Assembly: GCA_002712045.1 (NCBI GenBank)
Contig: PARX01000004.1
Span: 72,190 to 90,480, forward strand
Origin: Paracoccaceae bacterium
GTDB lineage: Bacteria > Pseudomonadota > Alphaproteobacteria > Rhodobacterales > Rhodobacteraceae
Direction of reading: 5' to 3'
DNA: 18,291 bases
How positions within the stretch are numbered: position 1 is the stretch's first letter; each line of letters begins with the position of its first letter. Position numbers and translations under genes: made by a program. The notes under the pieces were generated by a model, which was not told the origin of the DNA, made no database searches, and saw only the letters and a list, made by a program, of their open reading frames with translations. Positions 8,519 to 16,034 of this stretch are shown piece by piece.

Positions 8519-9472
8519 ATGTCGCAATCAACTAATATTCAACTTGGGATCTTTTGTGCTATCGGCGCATCGTTATGCTTTTCACTTAATGATGTTACGA
8601 TAAAATTCTTAAGTGGTGATTATGCACTTCATCAAGTTGTCTTAACGCGTTCCTTAATTGGCTTAATATTTACATTAGCGATACTAATGCCCCTAGAGGG
8701 AGGCTATAAAAATTTAAAAACAAAACGGCCATTACTGCACATGATCAGGGGTTTATGTGTTGTGATGGCTAATATGTTATTCTTTCTTGGCCTCGCATCA
8801 ATGCCAATAGCAGAAGCGACCGCTATCTTTTTTATAGCTCCACTTGCAATAACAGCCTTCGCAGTTTTTTTCCTAGGTGAAAAGGTTGGAATACGTCGCT
8901 GGGTAGCTGTTCTTTTAGGACTAATGGGTGTTTTAATTATGCTAAGGCCTGGGTCAGAAAGTGTAAAATTCATTGCATTATTGCCAGCAGGTGCCGCTTT
9001 GTTTTACGCTCTTCTTCACACACTAACACGAAAAATCGGGTTGTCTGAAACCGCTTCAACAATGTCTTTTTATATCCAATTAACGTTTATTTGCGTGAGT
9101 GCTGGCATAGGTTTGATTGTTGGGGATGGTCGCTACTATGGAACTGGCAACCCATCATTAGATTTTATATTCAGGCAATGGATCGTACCCACCTCTTTTG
9201 ATTTAAGTATTATGTGCACAATCGGAATAACTTCTGCTTTAGGGGGATATTTAATCAGTCAAGCTTATCGAGTCGCAGAAGCAAATAAAATAGCTCCTTT
9301 CGAATATATTAATATGCCACTTGCAATTGTTTGGGGTATTTTAATTTGGGGGCATTGGCCTGATTTGCCCGCCTGGCTTGGAATAATGTTGATTTTTGGC
9401 ACTGGTTTATATGTTGTTTTTAGGGAAGGGAAAATCGGCAAGGCTGTAAAAAAACAAAGACCTCTTCAATGA
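8519..9472 (+). CDS. DMT superfamily permease (EamA family)
   Basis: This 317-residue inner-membrane protein has about ten predicted hydrophobic segments arranged as two EamA repeats. The first begins at about residue 8 (GIFCAIGASLCFSLNDVTIK) and the second at about residue 151 (ALLPAGAALFYALLHTLTRK). The motif PIAEATAIFFIAPL in the first repeat and ISQAYRVAEANKIAPFEYINMPLA in the second are characteristic of this drug/metabolite transporter branch, found across proteobacteria. Members export or import small metabolites such as amino acids and their derivatives; the substrate cannot be read from sequence. The gene leads the plus-strand group with the aminotransferase (58-nt gap) and BKACE genes and diverges from the ureohydrolase gene, so transport of an amino- or guanidino-containing compound is a reasonable guess. 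The ribosome binding site is weak (AAAGAAG). Confidence 0.88.
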   Translation: MSQSTNIQLGIFCAIGASLCFSLNDVTIKFLSGDYALHQVVLTRSLIGLIFTLAILMPLEGGYKNLKTKRPLLHMIRGLCVVMANMLFFLGLASMPIAEATAIFFIAPLAITAFAVFFLGEKVGIRRWVAVLLGLMGVLIMLRPGSESVKFIALLPAGAALFYALLHTLTRKIGLSETASTMSFYIQLTFICVSAGIGLIVGDGRYYGTGNPSLDFIFRQWIVPTSFDLSIMCTIGITSALGGYLISQAYRVAEANKIAPFEYINMPLAIVWGILIWGHWPDLPAWLGIMLIFGTGLYVVFREGKIGKAVKKQRPLQ

Positions 9473-9530
9473 AGCGTTGACGTTTATGAACATTTTTGAT
9501 CAAACTTGCTGAGAAATAATGAGGTGCAAA

Positions 9531-10883
9531 ATGAAAGATAGTAATTTTTTAAAAGAAAATAATGCTCGCCATATTTGGCACCCAATGGGGCATCCAGGAG
9601 AACTTAAAAGAAATACACCAAAAATCATTGTTGGTGCCAGTGACGTATCAATCGAGGACATTGATGGCCACAAGGCAATAGACGCGGTAGGTGGCTTATG
9701 GTGTGTAAATGTAGGTTATTCTTGTGACCCAATAAAAAATGCCATCACCAAACAATTAGATAAGTTGCCTTATTATTCCTCTTTTGCGGGCACATCAAAT
9801 GATGCGGCAATTGAATTATCTTATGAGCTGAACCAATGGTTTGAGCCAGAAGGTATGGCGCGCGCTTTTTTTACTTCAGGTGGATCAGATAGCGTCGAAA
9901 GCGCTCTGCGACTTGCGCGCCAATACCACAAAGTACGAGGTGATTTCGGACGGACAAAATTTTTTAGCCTTAAAAAAGGGTATCATGGAACACACTTTGG
10001 CGGGGCTTCAGTCAATGGAAACCAAAGATTTCGAACTGCATACGAACCATTGCTAGCTGGCTGCCATCACATGCCTTCACCATATACTTTTAGAAATCCA
10101 TTTAATGAAACAAACCCAGAAAAATTGGCTCAATTGTGTCTCCAAGCAACTGAAGATGAGATTATATTTCAAGATCCATCTACAATTGCCGCATTCATAA
10201 TGGAACCAATTTTAGGCGCCGGGGGCGTTATAGTACCCCACGAATCATTCATGCCTGGCATTAGAGCTCTTTGTGATAAATATGGAATCCTACTTATTTC
10301 CGACGAGGTAATAACTGGTTTTGGACGGACTGGAGATTGGTCAGGAGCACGCCATTGGAACGTTAAGCCTGATATGATGACTTGTGCAAAAGCAATTACG
10401 TCAGCTTATTATCCCTTTGGTGCAACTATGATTGGCGAAAAAGTAACAGATGTCTTTGAGAGTGATGAAACTGGTGCTGCTTCTATTGGACATGGTTATA
10501 CATACTCTGCCCATCCTGTTGGAGCGGCGGCAGCTGTTGCTTGTTTGAAAGAAACAAAGCGATTAAAAGTTAATGAAAATGCCAAAATACGTGGTACACA
10601 GATATTCGACGCTGTAGTTAAATTAAAAGAAAAATACGATATTATTGGCGATGTAAGAGGTGGTCACGGCCTTATGACTGCTCTTGAATTTGTTTCTGAC
10701 AAAGCAAGTAAAACTCCGTTAGACAACGATTCAATGGCGAAAATACAAAAAACTGCTTATGAGCACGGTGCCTTTGTTCGAGTTGGTGGCCATAATATAA
10801 TGATGTCACCGCCACTGATCGTTACTGAGGATCACGTAAACACAATAATTTCTGCGTTAGAGGCAGGCATTAAGTCAGTTTAA
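9531..10883 (+). CDS. Class III omega-aminotransferase (omega-amino acid--pyruvate type)
   Basis: This 450-residue PLP enzyme should move an amino group from an omega- or beta-amino acid or amine to an acceptor such as pyruvate. Fold type I class III features are clear: HPMGHPGE near the start, the PLP phosphate-binding stretch FFTSGGSDSVESALRLARQ, KKGYHGTHFGG, SDEVITGFGRTG with Asp258 contacting the pyridine nitrogen, and the Schiff-base Lys287 in CAKAITSAYYPFG. GHGYTYSAHPVGAAAA completes the set. The frame extends to an ATG at 9519, but GAGG at 9521-9524, 6 nt before the ATG at 9531, makes the latter the likely start. The stop overlaps the BKACE start as TAATG, so the two are translationally coupled. 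That coupling suggests that the aminotransferase product, or something derived from it, is the beta-keto acid cleaved next. The amino donor is unknown. Confidence 0.9.
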   Translation: MKDSNFLKENNARHIWHPMGHPGELKRNTPKIIVGASDVSIEDIDGHKAIDAVGGLWCVNVGYSCDPIKNAITKQLDKLPYYSSFAGTSNDAAIELSYELNQWFEPEGMARAFFTSGGSDSVESALRLARQYHKVRGDFGRTKFFSLKKGYHGTHFGGASVNGNQRFRTAYEPLLAGCHHMPSPYTFRNPFNETNPEKLAQLCLQATEDEIIFQDPSTIAAFIMEPILGAGGVIVPHESFMPGIRALCDKYGILLISDEVITGFGRTGDWSGARHWNVKPDMMTCAKAITSAYYPFGATMIGEKVTDVFESDETGAASIGHGYTYSAHPVGAAAAVACLKETKRLKVNENAKIRGTQIFDAVVKLKEKYDIIGDVRGGHGLMTALEFVSDKASKTPLDNDSMAKIQKTAYEHGAFVRVGGHNIMMSPPLIVTEDHVNTIISALEAGIKSV

Positions 10884-11707
10884 TGAGTAAACCATGTATT
10901 ATTTGCGTTGCAATTACTGGATCAGTACCAACAAAAGAAGATAATCCCGCTGTACCAATAACAGTGGAAGAGCAGATTGAAAGTACTTTAGCAGCTTTTG
11001 ATGCCGGTGCTTCAATTGCGCATTTACATGTAAGAAATAATGACGGAACTCCATCATCAGATCCAAACAAATTCAAAGAGCTCAAGCAAGGTATCAACAA
11101 AGCCTGCCCAGGTATGATTATTCAATTTTCGACTGGAGGTAGATCTGGCTCAGGAAAAGAACGAGGTGGGATGCTACCTCTCAAACCTGATATGGCATCC
11201 CTAACGGTTGGCTCCAATAATTTTCCAACGCGGGTCTATGAAAACAGCCCTAAATTGATACATTGGCTGGCGGACGAGATGAAGAGCTATAACATCACGC
11301 CAGAGATTGAGGCATTTGATTTAAGCCATATTCACCAGGCAATTAAAATGTCAAAAGAGGGTATACTGAACGGAAAATTATACATTCAATTTGTCATGGG
11401 TGTTAAAAATGCGATGCCAGTTGATCAAAATGTATTTAATTATTACGTCGAAACAGTAAAACGACTTGCACCGAATACTGAATGGTGCGGAGCAGGCATT
11501 GGCGCTGGACAGCTTTTGGTAAACGAATGGTCTATTGCTGCAGGAGGACACACCCGAACAGGTTTAGAAGATAATATCCGCCTTAACAGGGACGAATTAG
11601 CCAATTCAAATGCACAACTTGTGGAATTGGCGACATCGTTATGTGACAAATATTCGAGACCCGTGGCTACTCATACTCAAGCGCGCCAATTATTAGAGCT
11701 AAACTAA
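10883..11707 (+). CDS. Beta-keto acid cleavage enzyme (BKACE, DUF849/Kce family)
   Basis: This 274-residue TIM-barrel enzyme should condense acetyl-CoA with a beta-keto acid and release acetoacetate plus a new acyl-CoA; the founding member is the 3-keto-5-aminohexanoate cleavage enzyme of lysine fermentation. The zinc and catalytic residues known for Kce line up almost position for position: His47 and His49 in AHLHVR, Ser83, Glu143 in EIEAFD, Arg225 in HTRTGLEDN, and Glu229-Asp230 in the same motif. MGVKNAMP and GAGIGAGQ are further family blocks. The substrate varies greatly within the family and includes dehydrocarnitine, 3-ketoglutarate and branched keto acids. It is not readable here, although coupling to an aminotransferase favours a keto acid derived from a beta-amino acid. 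The start overlaps the aminotransferase stop (TAATG). The 3' end overlaps the convergent DUF3726-like gene by 4 nt. Confidence 0.9.
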   Translation: MSKPCIICVAITGSVPTKEDNPAVPITVEEQIESTLAAFDAGASIAHLHVRNNDGTPSSDPNKFKELKQGINKACPGMIIQFSTGGRSGSGKERGGMLPLKPDMASLTVGSNNFPTRVYENSPKLIHWLADEMKSYNITPEIEAFDLSHIHQAIKMSKEGILNGKLYIQFVMGVKNAMPVDQNVFNYYVETVKRLAPNTEWCGAGIGAGQLLVNEWSIAAGGHTRTGLEDNIRLNRDELANSNAQLVELATSLCDKYSRPVATHTQARQLLELN

Positions 11708-12321
11708 TCGTTATCGGATAAACCAGATCCAGCTCCCAACATTCTACTTTCATCAGTTACCGGTGCATAAGTACGATAAGTAAATTCTTCCAGCCTGTTC
11801 CAGACGTCATTATCAACCTTACATCTTTTTGCTAAAGGGTTTTCCTCTATCTTGTTGAAACCCTGTGTTTCTTGTGTTGACGATATTTTCAGAACATTTG
11901 CTCTTAAAGGTAAATATTTAACTTTATTATCAGAGAAGCCATTCTTGGTGACCAATTTAAAATTATTTCCTTCCAGTGCCATAGTGTTTTCTAACTGGGA
12001 GATAAAAGGAGCTAACAAGAGTGGTAAAAATATACCCTGAAGTACAATAGTTTTTGAAATATTCAAATCTAATAGTGCCACACCCGTCTTGATGGGGTCT
12101 AAATCCCCTTTGTCATTAGACCAAATATTTCCATTAGTATTGGTGGGGGGATAAATCGTTTTGTTATCTAAAAAAGTTAGCAAGATTGTTGCCGAATTAT
12201 ACCCATTCTTTGCTAACCATACTACTGCAAAAGAGATGTCTTCAGCATATCCCCAATCAAACCCAGCACCACGAGCTGCTCCCTTAGACATAGACTTTAA
12301 TTCATTAAATGAAACTTTCAT
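11704..12321 (-). CDS. DUF3726-like protein of unknown function
   Basis: This 205-residue protein has no assignable activity. The N-terminus (SFNELKSMSKGAARGAGFDWGYAEDISFAVVWLAKNG, residues 4-40 in outline) has the pattern I associate with DUF3726: a helix with KGAARGAG, an aromatic-Gly, then AE and a helix with W-L. The middle has FLPLLLAPFISQLE and a run of short strands ending in VLKISS. The C-terminus has RCKVDNDVWNRLEEFTYRTYAPVTDESRMLGAGSGLSDND, in which W-L--F-YRTYAPATExSR..GAG is a recognisable conserved end of that family. No signal peptide or true transmembrane helix is evident. It is the last gene of a three-gene operon, 9 nt after the 562-aa gene's stop. The ribosome binding site is poor: a GGA lies far from the ATG, followed by a run of A. 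The family call comes from memory and would need a profile search. Confidence 0.65.
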   Translation of the reverse strand: MKVSFNELKSMSKGAARGAGFDWGYAEDISFAVVWLAKNGYNSATILLTFLDNKTIYPPTNTNGNIWSNDKGDLDPIKTGVALLDLNISKTIVLQGIFLPLLLAPFISQLENTMALEGNNFKLVTKNGFSDNKVKYLPLRANVLKISSTQETQGFNKIEENPLAKRCKVDNDVWNRLEEFTYRTYAPVTDESRMLGAGSGLSDND

Positions 12322-12330
12322 TTTTTTAGT

Positions 12331-14019
12331 TTAAAATCCTTCAAGGTAACTCCAATAATCAGAGATCGAATTTGAAATTTGATTGGGATAAGGGGCACCT
12401 TTGAACATGCAAATACGAACCCAACGATCTGATCTTGGATCAAAATGAATTGCTCCAAAGAAAGATAGTTTGCATCGAAGCATATCGATCGGAAGTAATT
12501 GGGAGCCAATTGTGTTATCACGAATTTCAGAATAAGGATGATTTGAAACAATCTGAAGGCGACGCACGATGTGTCGATGTTCTGGCTTTAACATTAAAAA
12601 ATTTGCGATAAGCTCATCATCACCAAAATTAGCTAAATCTTTTGAAAGTCTATAAACATCTCTAGCAGGCGATAAGGGCTGTTCATAATTTCCGATTGGC
12701 TCAGAAAATCTTTCGCCCAGTCGTGGTTCCAACTTCTCCTGAGATACATACCAAGCTCTAGCATTTGAATCCATACATTCCCAATCAATATCAAAAATCC
12801 ATCCATAAACTTTATTTAGCTGTTTGCGAATATCTCCGATAGATTTCAAGCCATCAATCTTTACATATGACTGATTATTGTCAGACATTGTGAAAGCGAG
12901 TTCATCAACCAGGTTCCCATAAGGCTCCATGATTAATGAGATTATAAACTCTTGCCCTTCCATACTTAGATTTTCCTTAGACCAATTAAAAAGCCTGTCC
13001 CAAGGATATGTTGATTCAAAATCAAATTTTTTTAAATATTTACTTAAACGAGTTAAATCATTTGAAATTTCTTTTAATTTTTTTATTTGCAGCGGATGAT
13101 CTGAACGCCATAGCCCAAACAAAATAATAGATTTTTCATATAATTCCAAAAACAATTTATTTTCTTCCATTGAAGACTTTTGAACGGAACGCACTCTAGA
13201 AAGAGCCGTTTCTTTTGCTAAAATCCAATTATTCAATAGGACAGGATGATTCAATAAGAATGGAGCCATTCCTAGGCCAGTAGAGTTTCCAATTCCCAAT
13301 CGATAACCAAGTTTAGGATCAAGCTGTACGGCCTTATCTGGATTTTGAACGTTAGCCATCTGATTTACTAAATCTAAAACAAACCACCGAATCATAAAAA
13401 CAGATAAAAGTTCATATTGAAACGGGGCTTTAAATTCTGTGCGGTCTGAAACAAATTCTCGATCAACAGCACCAAACTTTCCAGATCCATAAACTGCTGT
13501 AGTGCGCATAAGATACCCAACTGAGTCTATTTGCTCAACATCAGGTTGACATCCAGCGGAAAGTGACGAAATTACATGATCCCACAATCGAACAGATTTG
13601 TTAGCACGACTTAAGCATAATTCATTTTCTGAAATTCTTCCAACTTCCTGAAGCGGTACATTCTTTTTCAATCGCTCTATATCTTCTTCCGATGGTCTTC
13701 CATCATATAAGGTAAAAGTAGCATCCCAGGCATCTGCAATTACACGATCTGATCTCTTTTCGTCTGGCAAGTCATGTGCAAAAGCTATCAAAGAATAGGT
13801 ATTCTTAGGTCCCGTCGCACTATAAATTGCGTGTCCTACACCTTTATTATTTACATTAAACTCTTCTCTCTTAAATTTCCAATTCTCATCCCTGATCTGT
13901 CGCATTAAAATCCGCATAAATGACAAACGAGATTGATGGAAACTTCCCATTCTAGATAATTTCATAACCTCAGAGGGGTCTCGCAGCTCAGTTATGCTTT
14001 TTTTATCAACATCAAGCAT
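12331..14019 (-). CDS. Conserved hypothetical protein, 562 aa, no recognised domain
   Basis: I do not recognise a characterised family here. The protein is soluble in appearance, mostly helical, and rich in Trp and Arg, with no signal peptide, no long hydrophobic segment and no P-loop, Rossmann, CxxC or HxH motif. Blocks that look conserved rather than random are: FHQSRLSFMRILMR at about 27-40, GVGHAIYS with TYSLIAFAHDLPDEKRSDRVIADAWDATF in the first quarter, DSVGYLMRTTAVYGSGKFGAVDR near 165-190, LGYRLGIGNSTGLGMAPFLLNHP near 240-262, and PARDVYRLSKDLA and FDPRSDRWVRICMFKGAPYP towards the end. The GSGKFG and GNSTGLGMAPF stretches are glycine-rich loops that could bind a ligand. The ATG at 14017-14019 overlaps the M19-like gene's stop by 8 nt, so the two proteins are likely made in step. 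Its function is unknown. Confidence 0.8.
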   Translation of the reverse strand: MLDVDKKSITELRDPSEVMKLSRMGSFHQSRLSFMRILMRQIRDENWKFKREEFNVNNKGVGHAIYSATGPKNTYSLIAFAHDLPDEKRSDRVIADAWDATFTLYDGRPSEEDIERLKKNVPLQEVGRISENELCLSRANKSVRLWDHVISSLSAGCQPDVEQIDSVGYLMRTTAVYGSGKFGAVDREFVSDRTEFKAPFQYELLSVFMIRWFVLDLVNQMANVQNPDKAVQLDPKLGYRLGIGNSTGLGMAPFLLNHPVLLNNWILAKETALSRVRSVQKSSMEENKLFLELYEKSIILFGLWRSDHPLQIKKLKEISNDLTRLSKYLKKFDFESTYPWDRLFNWSKENLSMEGQEFIISLIMEPYGNLVDELAFTMSDNNQSYVKIDGLKSIGDIRKQLNKVYGWIFDIDWECMDSNARAWYVSQEKLEPRLGERFSEPIGNYEQPLSPARDVYRLSKDLANFGDDELIANFLMLKPEHRHIVRRLQIVSNHPYSEIRDNTIGSQLLPIDMLRCKLSFFGAIHFDPRSDRWVRICMFKGAPYPNQISNSISDYWSYLEGF

Positions 14020-15013
14020 TTTCAGAATCCGCGCTAGGAGTGAAGTTCATGGAGTAAAAATTATACCAATTCATTCCCATTATTTTATCAATTTCCTCTG
14101 AATGCATTCCTACTGCCGACAGCCCATTCTCAATATTTACAAAATCTCTACTATCCTGAAACCAGGAAGGTTGCTGAGGAAAGCCTGGTAAATCTGCCGA
14201 TCCTTCTCCGTAATCAACTTCTTTTGACCACCTTCCAACGCGCATCCACTCCACAACACTGTCAGGCTGGTCCTGACATAAATCAGAACCAATGCCAATT
14301 TTATCTACTCCAAATTTATTTGCCGAGTCAGCAATCATTTGACAGAAACTTTCCAAAGTACAGTTAGATTTACCTTTCAAATGGTGAGGATAAAGTGAAA
14401 AACCAATCATCCCGCCATTTGATGTAACAGCTTCGATTACTCGATCATGTTTATTTCTCAGTGCTGGGTGCCAAGAGTAAGGATTTGCATGTGTAATTGC
14501 TATAGGTCTTTCCGACAAATCAGCGGCATCAATGGTACTTCGATCACCCGAGTGACTCATATCAATAACCAGCCCGACCCGATTCATCTCTTTGATAACC
14601 TGCTTTCCCATGCGCGTAATGCCAGAGTCTTCTCTTTCATAACAACCACTCGCAAGCAGAGTTTGATTGTTGTAAGTAAGTTGCATAAAGCGTGCACCTA
14701 GCCGGTGCACAATCTCTACTAAGCCAATATCGTCTTCGATGGGACTAGGATTTTGAAATCCGAAAAAAATTGCTGTCTTATTTAACTTTCTTGCGACGTC
14801 AATATCTTTGGCATGATATCCAGGCATAATTAAATCTGGATACAACTCAAACCACCTGTTCCATTTCTCAAAATTTAAAACGGTTTCACGGAAATTTTCA
14901 TGGTAAGCAATAGTTACGTGAACTGCATCAATCTCTCCAGCTCGCAATTGCCTGAAAACCTTCGGCGACCAGTTCGCATATTGTAAGTTATCAATTCTCA
15001 AATAATTTCTCAC
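14012..15013 (-). CDS. Membrane-dipeptidase (peptidase M19) fold protein with altered metal ligands
   Basis: This 333-residue amidohydrolase-fold protein resembles renal dipeptidase. The alignable core is clear: AIFFGFQN at 81-88, RFMQLTYNN at 109-116, DMSHSG at 151-156, ITHANPYSWHPALRNKHD at 173-190, and IGIGSDL at 239-245. H154-H175 (21 residues) and H175-D244 (69 residues) match the spacing I recall for His198, His219 and Asp288 of the human enzyme. Other ligand positions differ: the N-terminal HxD is R6-I7-D8, the bridging Glu is Gln87, and the catalytic His is Tyr114, with the Gln-Tyr spacing still exactly 27. No signal peptide is present, so it is cytoplasmic. The frame starts with GTG at 15011-15013; the start is uncertain because no good ribosome binding site is seen. 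It is the first gene of the operon. It may act on something other than dipeptides, or be a mononuclear or binding variant. Confidence 0.85.
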   Translation of the reverse strand: MRNYLRIDNLQYANWSPKVFRQLRAGEIDAVHVTIAYHENFRETVLNFEKWNRWFELYPDLIMPGYHAKDIDVARKLNKTAIFFGFQNPSPIEDDIGLVEIVHRLGARFMQLTYNNQTLLASGCYEREDSGITRMGKQVIKEMNRVGLVIDMSHSGDRSTIDAADLSERPIAITHANPYSWHPALRNKHDRVIEAVTSNGGMIGFSLYPHHLKGKSNCTLESFCQMIADSANKFGVDKIGIGSDLCQDQPDSVVEWMRVGRWSKEVDYGEGSADLPGFPQQPSWFQDSRDFVNIENGLSAVGMHSEEIDKIMGMNWYNFYSMNFTPSADSENA

Positions 15014-15031
15014 ATTTTTGTCTATAGTTGT

Positions 15032-15060
15032 TATATAGCTCTAACCCTCGGAACTATCAA
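15032..15060 (-). promoter_or_regulatory. Sigma-70-like promoter for the M19-like operon
   Basis: On the minus strand, TTGATA (15055-15060) and TATATA (15032-15037) are separated by exactly 17 nt, the best -35/-10 pair I found in the window. Transcription would begin near 15025, only about 10-12 nt before the GTG at 15013. The leader would therefore be very short, consistent with the lack of a Shine-Dalgarno sequence there. The 160-nt divergent gap it lies in (15014-15173) also serves the Mo-hydroxylase operon on the other strand, where TTGAAC at 15107-15112 is a possible -35 without a convincing -10. Confidence 0.5.
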
Positions 15061-15173
15061 ACCTCAAGAAAAATAATTTTTGTTTGGGAAAAAAGTCATT
15101 TTTTACTTGAACTTATCATCAATCTTAGGCTCAATATTAATTAGAAAAACCGATAACGTTGGTAGGAGTAACA

Positions 15174-16034
15174 ATGGAATATCATAAACCAGGTAGTTTT
15201 GAAGAAGCTACTGAATTAGCTAACAAAAATGCTGGTATAATTAGATTTCTCGCTGGAGGTACAGATGTACTTGTGCAGTTGAGAAGCGATATCATAACTC
15301 CAGATGTGCTTATAGATATGAAGTACATAAATGGTGTAAAAGACATAATAGAAAATGATGACGAGTGGCAAATTGGCGTGGCGGTCTCCGGCGCTGAAAT
15401 GAGCGAACATAAAAAACTTACTCAGGAGTGGCCTGGAATAATTGAAGCAATGGATCTGATAGGTTCAACTCAGGTTCAAGGCAGAGCAACTTTAGCTGGT
15501 AATTTATGTAATGGGTCTCCGGCAGCAGATAGTGTCCCATCCTTAATAGCAGCTGGGGCACAGGTGAGCATTACTGGACCAAAGGGTGTTAGAAAAATCA
15601 ATGTAGAAGATGTCCCAATAGGCCCCGGAAAGACTTCACTTAATAAGGGAGAGGTTGTATCTGCGATACATCTTCCCAAAAGAACGAACAACCAAGGAGA
15701 TGCTTATCTACGTTTTATACCAAGAACAGAAATGGATATTGCAGTTGTTGGCTGTGCAGTAAATATAGAAATTAAAAATGAGGTCATAATTAAAGCAAGA
15801 GTTTCTCTTGGTGCTGTAGCCCCAACTGCTCTATTGCTAGAAAATGCAGCAGAAAAAATAATTGGTTCAAAATTGGAAAATAAGGCACTTGACCATTTGG
15901 CTGAGGAAGCATCAAAAGCTTGCAATCCAATAAATGATAAAAGAGGCACAATAGAATTCAGAACACATGTTGCAGGAGTTCTTGCTAAACGAACAGCAAA
16001 AATTGCCTATGACCGCGCGAGGGAAAATAAATGA
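15174..16034 (+). CDS. Molybdenum hydroxylase FAD-binding subunit (CoxM/CutM/XdhB type)
   Basis: This 286-residue medium subunit of a three-subunit molybdenum hydroxylase passes electrons from the iron-sulphur clusters to FAD and on to the acceptor. It has the two FAD pyrophosphate/isoalloxazine motifs of the family, AGGTD at 27-31 and TLAGN at 106-110 followed by GSPAADS, within the FAD_binding_5 domain. The CO_deh_flav_C domain follows from about residue 175 (YLRFIPRTEMDIAVVG). The length is normal (about 280-290). The frame is open from a TTG at 15159, but AGGAG at 15164-15168, 5 nt before the ATG at 15174, marks the real start. It overlaps the 2Fe-2S subunit by 4 nt (ATGA). The order FAD, FeS, Mo is that of cox-type operons, but the substrate is not shown by this subunit. 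Confidence 0.92.
   Translation: MEYHKPGSFEEATELANKNAGIIRFLAGGTDVLVQLRSDIITPDVLIDMKYINGVKDIIENDDEWQIGVAVSGAEMSEHKKLTQEWPGIIEAMDLIGSTQVQGRATLAGNLCNGSPAADSVPSLIAAGAQVSITGPKGVRKINVEDVPIGPGKTSLNKGEVVSAIHLPKRTNNQGDAYLRFIPRTEMDIAVVGCAVNIEIKNEVIIKARVSLGAVAPTALLLENAAEKIIGSKLENKALDHLAEEASKACNPINDKRGTIEFRTHVAGVLAKRTAKIAYDRARENK

Noticed and set aside
12318..12551. A short minus-strand frame overlapping the end of the 562-aa gene
   Set aside because: It is in another frame inside a clear gene, with no ribosome binding site and no recognisable protein features.
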